Assembly: GCA_022710815.1 (NCBI GenBank) | Contig: JAKLGF010000002.1 | Span: 1 to 19,396 of the forward strand | Length of the DNA: 19,396 nucleotides | Direction: 5' to 3' | Source of the DNA: Patescibacteria group bacterium | Lineage (GTDB): Bacteria > Patescibacteriota > Minisyncoccia > Minisyncoccales > JAGOPM01 | Part shown: positions 16,533 to 19,396 of the stretch, in pieces | Position numbering within the stretch: the first letter of the stretch is position 1 | How the letters are laid out: every line of letters starts with the position of its first letter | Program-made: the position numbers and the translations under genes | Notes under the pieces: generated by a model | What the model saw: the letters and a program-made list of their open reading frames with translations, nothing else | Told to the model about the DNA's origin: nothing | Databases searched by the model: none

Positions 16533-16561
16533 ATTATATCATATCCACTATAACATGTCAA
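16533..16561 (-). promoter_or_regulatory. Consensus promoter of the zinc-binding protein gene
   Basis: On the minus strand a perfect TTGACA (16556-16561), a 17-base spacer, and a perfect extended -10 TGATATAAT (-10 hexamer at 16533-16538). The predicted start near 16526 leaves a leader of about 42 bases with a short TCCCT/AGGGA stem before the ribosome site. It is the strongest promoter in the window by match to consensus. Confidence 0.85.
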
Positions 16562-16562
16562 T

Positions 16563-16592
16563 ATGGGCAGAAATGGGCTGAAATAGGGGATT
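16563..16592. repeat. Short 10-base direct repeats next to a -35 box
   Basis: ATGGGCAGAA (16563-16572) and ATGGGCTGAA (16573-16582) differ at one base, and a degenerate third unit (ATAGGGGATT) follows. The period is about one helical turn and the first unit lies one base from the -35 box of the zinc-binding protein gene, the place expected for a regulator or activator site. Confidence 0.5.
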
Positions 16593-16599
16593 TGGGGAT

Positions 16600-16633
16600 A
16601 AAAAAACCGATTATCTTAAGATAACCGGTTTTT
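16600..16633. terminator. Terminator of the 174-residue unknown gene
   Basis: AAAAACCG (16602-16609) pairs with CGGTTTTT (16626-16633); inside, a perfect TTATC/GATAA stem is separated from it by one A/C mismatch. On the minus strand it is followed by seven U (complement of A16600-16606). It lies about 28 bases past the stop codon at 16661 and separates the two minus-strand genes. Confidence 0.85.
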
Positions 16634-16660
16634 AGAATTTTGGGTGCTTTTTGATTGGCC

Positions 16661-17185
16661 TCAGGAGGTAATAAGAACCTTAAGGTTCTTGGATTGGAAC
16701 TTCTGGGCCAGGAGAAGAGTTTTTGATTCGCAATATGGTGACTGTGATTTGAGGCTGTTTGGACAGCGCGGGCTGGTGGCTTTGATAAAAGCAACTTCAT
16801 TGTCGGAAACGCCCAAACAAAGTTCTGTATTGACTGTCTCAAGAATTTCTTTGGCTCGGTCTGGATTACCAGAAATTTTTTCTCGGTAGGCATCGCAGAC
16901 GCCCTGGAAAAAAAGACGAACATCTTGGTGGTTGTTGAAACCATTGATGTTTTCCAAAGCTGTTTTGGCAACAGCTAGATTCATGAGTCGCATTTCAGGA
17001 ATTCCTGAATGTTTCTGGGATAAATCCTGAAAGTTGCGCTGGCATTGGGGCAAATTGCCAAAGATTTTGTTTTTCACCTCCTGGAATTCTTTGGCTGGTC
17101 TTGTTCCGCCCACTTGGTTGATTTCAATGATTGAAGAAACAGCAGTTCTGATCAGATTCGCACTTGCATCAACACTTGTCGCCAT
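16661..17185 (-). CDS. Unknown soluble protein (174 residues)
   Basis: I do not recognise this protein. It has no signal peptide or transmembrane helix. Most of it (about 1-135) appears alpha-helical and polar, with a short C-terminal part holding CPNSLKSQSPYC, in which two cysteines might bind metal or form a disulfide; two other cysteines lie earlier. The start at 17185 (MATSVDASANL) is preferred over the ATG four codons upstream, because GGAGG lies 5 bases before it and the upstream ATG overlaps that site. It has its own near-consensus promoter and terminator, so it is a single-gene unit. An 18-base palindrome sits in its last codons. Confidence 0.75.
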   Translation of the reverse strand: MATSVDASANLIRTAVSSIIEINQVGGTRPAKEFQEVKNKIFGNLPQCQRNFQDLSQKHSGIPEMRLMNLAVAKTALENINGFNNHQDVRLFFQGVCDAYREKISGNPDRAKEILETVNTELCLGVSDNEVAFIKATSPRCPNSLKSQSPYCESKTLLLAQKFQSKNLKVLITS

Positions 17186-17190
17186 GGACT

Positions 17191-17195
17191 CCTCC
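17191..17195 (-). promoter_or_regulatory. Ribosome-binding site deciding the start at 17185
   Basis: GGAGG on the minus strand, 5 bases before the ATG at 17185. The alternative ATG (17197) would overlap this site and has no ribosome site of its own. Confidence 0.75.
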
Positions 17196-17254
17196 ATATA
17201 TATTTTTTTTCTATGTCAAAGATCGAAAAAGTAGTAAGAACGGGAATAATTAAT

Positions 17255-17283
17255 ATGATAAAACTATGCCATGGTTTTGTCAA
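17255..17283 (-). promoter_or_regulatory. Promoter of the 174-residue unknown gene
   Basis: On the minus strand TTGACA (17278-17283), a 17-base spacer and TATCAT (17255-17260). The predicted start near 17248 leaves a leader of about 60 bases containing a second TTGACA (17214-17219) that has no well-placed -10. The -35 box is only four bases from that of the divergent GH3 gene promoter. Confidence 0.75.
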
Positions 17284-17287
17284 ACAA

Positions 17288-17316
17288 TTGCCCTGGGTTG
17301 TAAAAACAGTTAAGAT
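17288..17316 (+). promoter_or_regulatory. Promoter of the GH3 gene
   Basis: TTGCCC (17288-17293), a 17-base spacer and TAAGAT (17311-17316). The -10 ends 9 bases before the ATG at 17326, so the leader would be at most about 3 bases. It is back to back with the promoter of the divergent unknown gene. Confidence 0.65.
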
Positions 17317-17325
17317 AAGCCTAAT

Positions 17326-18528
17326 ATGGACGCCCAAACCAAGCGCTACAATTTGCTTTTAATTTTTTTGTCATTTTCAGTCTTTTTATTCATTGCTGGA
17401 ACAGCAATCTTTGCCACTATTAATGCTCCCTCAAATCAATCAGAAATTGTTTCTGCTGTTAATAACAATTCTGATCAGGAATTGAAAGACAAGATTGGCC
17501 AGATGATTATGATTGGATTTAGAGGTCAGGAAATTAATCAGGAATCAAACATTTCTAGATCAATTCAGGAACTGAATTTGGGCGGGGTAATCTTGTTTGA
17601 CTATGATGTTCCCTCTAAAACTCAAGAACGTAATTTTTCTAGCTCAGCTCAAGTTAGGACCCTGATTTCTAACCTCCAATTTTACGCTAAAACACCCCTT
17701 TTTGTGGCTGTTGATGCTGAGGGTGGCTATGTTAACCGTCTTAAGCCTGAATACGGCTTTAAAGAGGTTTTGTCCCCAGCTGATATTGGCAAAAAGGATG
17801 ATCCCAAGCTGGCCCAATCTGAAGCCAAGAAACTAGCTGATGAATTGGCATATATCGGGGTGAATATGAACTTTGCTCCAGTAGTGGATTTGGATATTAA
17901 CAAAAACAATCCAGTGATAGGGAAATTGGAAAGATCATATTCCGAAGATCCTCAGAAAGTATTTGCCAATTCCAAAATATTCATTGAAGAACACCGCAAG
18001 GATAATATTATTACAGTCCTCAAGCATTTCCCTGGCCATGGCAGTTCTAATAACGACACTCATTATGGCATTGCTGATATTACTTCCACCTATGATCCCA
18101 AGGAATTGATTCCCTATCAGGAATTAGAAAAACAAAACTTGGTTGAAGCTGTTATGACAGCTCATGTCATAGACAAAAACATTGATAATACCCTGCCTTC
18201 TACTTTATCTGCTTCCTTTTTAGATACTGTCTTAAAAGACAAAGTAGGGTTTAAAGGAATTATTGTTTCTGATGATATGCAAATGGGAGCCATAATCAAA
18301 GAATATGGATTCCAAGAATCAATTGTTAAAGCTATTAATGCTGGCTGTGATATTTTAATCTTTGCTAATAACAATCCTGAAGGCTATGATGAGCAGATTG
18401 CTCAAAAGGTTCACCAGGCAATTTATGAGTCTGTTAAGTCTGGAAAGATTAGCTTAGATCGAATTAATCAAGCCTATCTCAAGGTTAAAGAATTAAAGGC
18501 TAAATACGGCATTATTGCCAATAATTGA
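17326..18528 (+). CDS. nagZ: Membrane-anchored GH3 beta-N-acetylhexosaminidase (NagZ-type)
   Basis: A glycoside hydrolase family 3 enzyme that should remove terminal N-acetylglucosamine from muropeptides or glycan fragments. The 400 residues begin with a membrane anchor (about 9-31) and no lipobox, so the catalytic domain faces outward, unlike the cytoplasmic NagZ of E. coli. Seen motifs: DAEGGYVNRL (substrate binding), K233-H-F-P-G-H-G followed by D244-T-H246, the Asp-His acid/base dyad typical of NagZ, and the nucleophile D316 in IVSDDMQMGA. All catalytic residues are intact. Together with PbpC it suggests external wall remodelling. It ends in TGA; no clear terminator separates it from the sigma factor gene 37 bases downstream. 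Exact substrate is inferred. Confidence 0.93.
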   Translation: MDAQTKRYNLLLIFLSFSVFLFIAGTAIFATINAPSNQSEIVSAVNNNSDQELKDKIGQMIMIGFRGQEINQESNISRSIQELNLGGVILFDYDVPSKTQERNFSSSAQVRTLISNLQFYAKTPLFVAVDAEGGYVNRLKPEYGFKEVLSPADIGKKDDPKLAQSEAKKLADELAYIGVNMNFAPVVDLDINKNNPVIGKLERSYSEDPQKVFANSKIFIEEHRKDNIITVLKHFPGHGSSNNDTHYGIADITSTYDPKELIPYQELEKQNLVEAVMTAHVIDKNIDNTLPSTLSASFLDTVLKDKVGFKGIIVSDDMQMGAIIKEYGFQESIVKAINAGCDILIFANNNPEGYDEQIAQKVHQAIYESVKSGKISLDRINQAYLKVKELKAKYGIIANN

Positions 18529-18553
18529 AAGAAAAAGGCCTTCTCGGGCGTAT

Positions 18554-18559
18554 TAAAAT
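18554..18559 (+). promoter_or_regulatory. Possible -10 element for the sigma factor gene
   Basis: TAAAAT ends 6 bases before the ATG at 18566, the same spacing as in the cupredoxin operon. No -35 match lies at the right distance (TTGAAA at 18525 is too far), so this is weak. Read-through from the GH3 gene is an alternative. Confidence 0.35.
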
Positions 18560-18565
18560 ATATCA

Positions 18566-19138
18566 ATGGATTGTAATCCCAATACAACTGACCAAGAGAT
18601 TGTCAGACTGTCATTGTTGGACAAGAACAATTATTCCTGCCTCATAGAGAGATATGAGGCTAAATTAACTAGGTATATTAAAAGATTTTCGGGCCTAGGC
18701 GATGATTCAGCCCAAGATGTTTTGCAAAACACTTTCATTAAAGCTTACAAGAACTTAAATGATTTTGATCAAACCCTAAAGTTTTCTTCTTGGATTTACA
18801 GCATTGCCCACAATGAAACAATCAGCCATATCCGCTCCCAAAAGAATCATGGGACTAATATTGGGGAATTTGACCAAGAAGCTTTAGAAAATATTGCTAG
18901 TGAATTGAAATTAGAAACCAAAGCTGAAGCTGGATTATTAAAAGAGAAAGTTAAAAAGGTTTTAGCTGATTTAAGCCCTGATTATCGTGAGATTTTAATT
19001 TTGTCCTTTATTGAACAAAAAGACTATGCTGAAATTTCAGATATTCTGTCCAAGCCCATGGGAACAGTGGCTAGCCAAATTAGCAGGGCTAAAAAACAAT
19101 TCTTAGAAAAAGCCAATAATTTAGGAATCAAATTTTAA
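18566..19138 (+). CDS. ECF-type RNA polymerase sigma-70 factor
   Basis: A 190-residue group 4 (ECF-like) sigma factor that would direct RNA polymerase to a specific set of promoters. Sigma-70 region 2 spans about 25-92, with the core-binding DVLQNTFIKAYKNLNDFD (51-68) and the -10-contacting SSWIYSIAHNETISHIRSQ. A charged linker follows (93-125), then region 4 (127-180) with LSPDYREILILSFIEQKDYAEIS and the helix-turn-helix MGTVASQISRAKKQF. There is no region 1 or 3. The next gene encodes a membrane protein starting 4 bases after the stop, an arrangement common for ECF sigma and anti-sigma pairs. The signal it answers to cannot be told from sequence. Confidence 0.93.
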   Translation: MDCNPNTTDQEIVRLSLLDKNNYSCLIERYEAKLTRYIKRFSGLGDDSAQDVLQNTFIKAYKNLNDFDQTLKFSSWIYSIAHNETISHIRSQKNHGTNIGEFDQEALENIASELKLETKAEAGLLKEKVKKVLADLSPDYREILILSFIEQKDYAEISDILSKPMGTVASQISRAKKQFLEKANNLGIKF

Positions 19139-19142
19139 AACT

Positions 19143-19396
19143 ATGAGCAAGTTAAGCCAAGAGGTTTTAAGTAAAATAGATCAGGAAAACATCGCGCCCA
19201 CACCGCGCTGGGTTTTCTTGCTCAAATCCTGGGTCTTGTGGCTAGTCTACATTCTAGCTACCCTCTTGGGCAGTATTGCTTTTGGAATTTCTGTTTTTGT
19301 TTTAACTAACAATGAATGGGACATTCATAAATATGCCCCAGAAGGATTTATTGAATACTTTTTATTAAGCATTCCCTACATTTGGCTTTTGGGTTT
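19143..19396 (+). CDS. Membrane protein following the sigma factor (3' end outside the window)
   Basis: A frame open from the ATG at 19143 to the window edge (84 codons visible). The N-terminal 30 residues are cytoplasmic-looking (MSKLSQEVLSKIDQENIAPT), then PRWVFLLKSWVLW leads into a hydrophobic helix (about 28-53), a short polar loop and the start of a second helix (from about 69). No zinc-binding anti-sigma motif (HxxxCxxC) is visible in this part. Position 4 bases after the sigma gene, without a ribosome site, suggests translational coupling and a possible anti-sigma or sensor role; this is inferred from position only. Confidence 0.75.
   Translation, partial: MSKLSQEVLSKIDQENIAPTPRWVFLLKSWVLWLVYILATLLGSIAFGISVFVLTNNEWDIHKYAPEGFIEYFLLSIPYIWLLG

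Noticed and set aside
17214..17219. Second TTGACA upstream of the 174-residue gene as its promoter
   Set aside because: A 17-base spacing lands on the ribosome site, not a -10 box; the TTGACA at 17278-17283 with TATCAT is properly spaced.
1..19396. tRNA, rRNA, CRISPR array, insertion sequence or prophage genes
   Set aside because: No cloverleaf, repeat-spacer array, inverted-repeat-bounded transposase or phage gene was seen by reading; structured RNA could still be missed without a covariance search.

Overview
The window looks like a chromosomal stretch of a Patescibacteria (Candidate Phyla Radiation) genome. The evidence is indirect: AT-rich DNA, very tight packing, short intergenic gaps with compact hairpin terminators, a short Obg without a C-terminal OCT domain, and a large alpha-2-macroglobulin beside a class C penicillin-binding protein. 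UGA is used as an ordinary stop (the GH3 gene and the 174-residue unknown gene end in TGA), which argues against the UGA-recoding lineages Gracilibacteria and Absconditabacteria. No rRNA, tRNA, CRISPR array or insertion sequence was seen, and no gene-free stretch exceeds 300 bases.

Layout from left to right. (1) Positions 1-7697: a 5'-truncated bacterial alpha-2-macroglobulin (+) runs tail to tail into pbpC (-); the two stop codons touch, and a strong terminator for the + strand lies inside the end of pbpC. (2) 7698-10094: pbpC and a beta-CASP metallo-beta-lactamase RNase-like gene diverge from a 47-base region; that gene converges on obg, with a two-way terminator overlapping the obg stop. 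(3) 10261-11677: two overlapping genes of unknown function that are diverged paralogues, sharing an SH...N.R.DNPGI signature. (4) 11795-13594: typA/bipA. (5) 13678-16169: a probable redox operon of two membrane-anchored cupredoxins, a two-helix membrane protein with a histidine pair, and an HI0933/BaiN-type flavoprotein. (6) 16227-17185: two minus-strand genes, a small zinc-binding protein and an unrecognised protein, each behind a near-consensus promoter. (7) 17326 to the end: a membrane-anchored GH3 beta-N-acetylhexosaminidase, then an ECF-like sigma factor followed after 4 bases by a truncated membrane protein, perhaps its regulator.

Three themes stand out. First, envelope function: alpha-2-macroglobulin, PbpC and the GH3 enzyme all act at the cell surface or on peptidoglycan. 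Second, redox chemistry: the second cupredoxin carries Glu where the first has the axial Met copper ligand. Third, two styles of translation start: recognised genes have a -10 box 6-9 bases from the ATG (probable leaderless mRNAs) or a leader without a Shine-Dalgarno sequence, whereas all four genes without a clear function have purine-rich ribosome sites, three of them GGAGG exactly 5 bases from ATG. The best candidate for something undescribed is the paralogue pair at 10261-11677.
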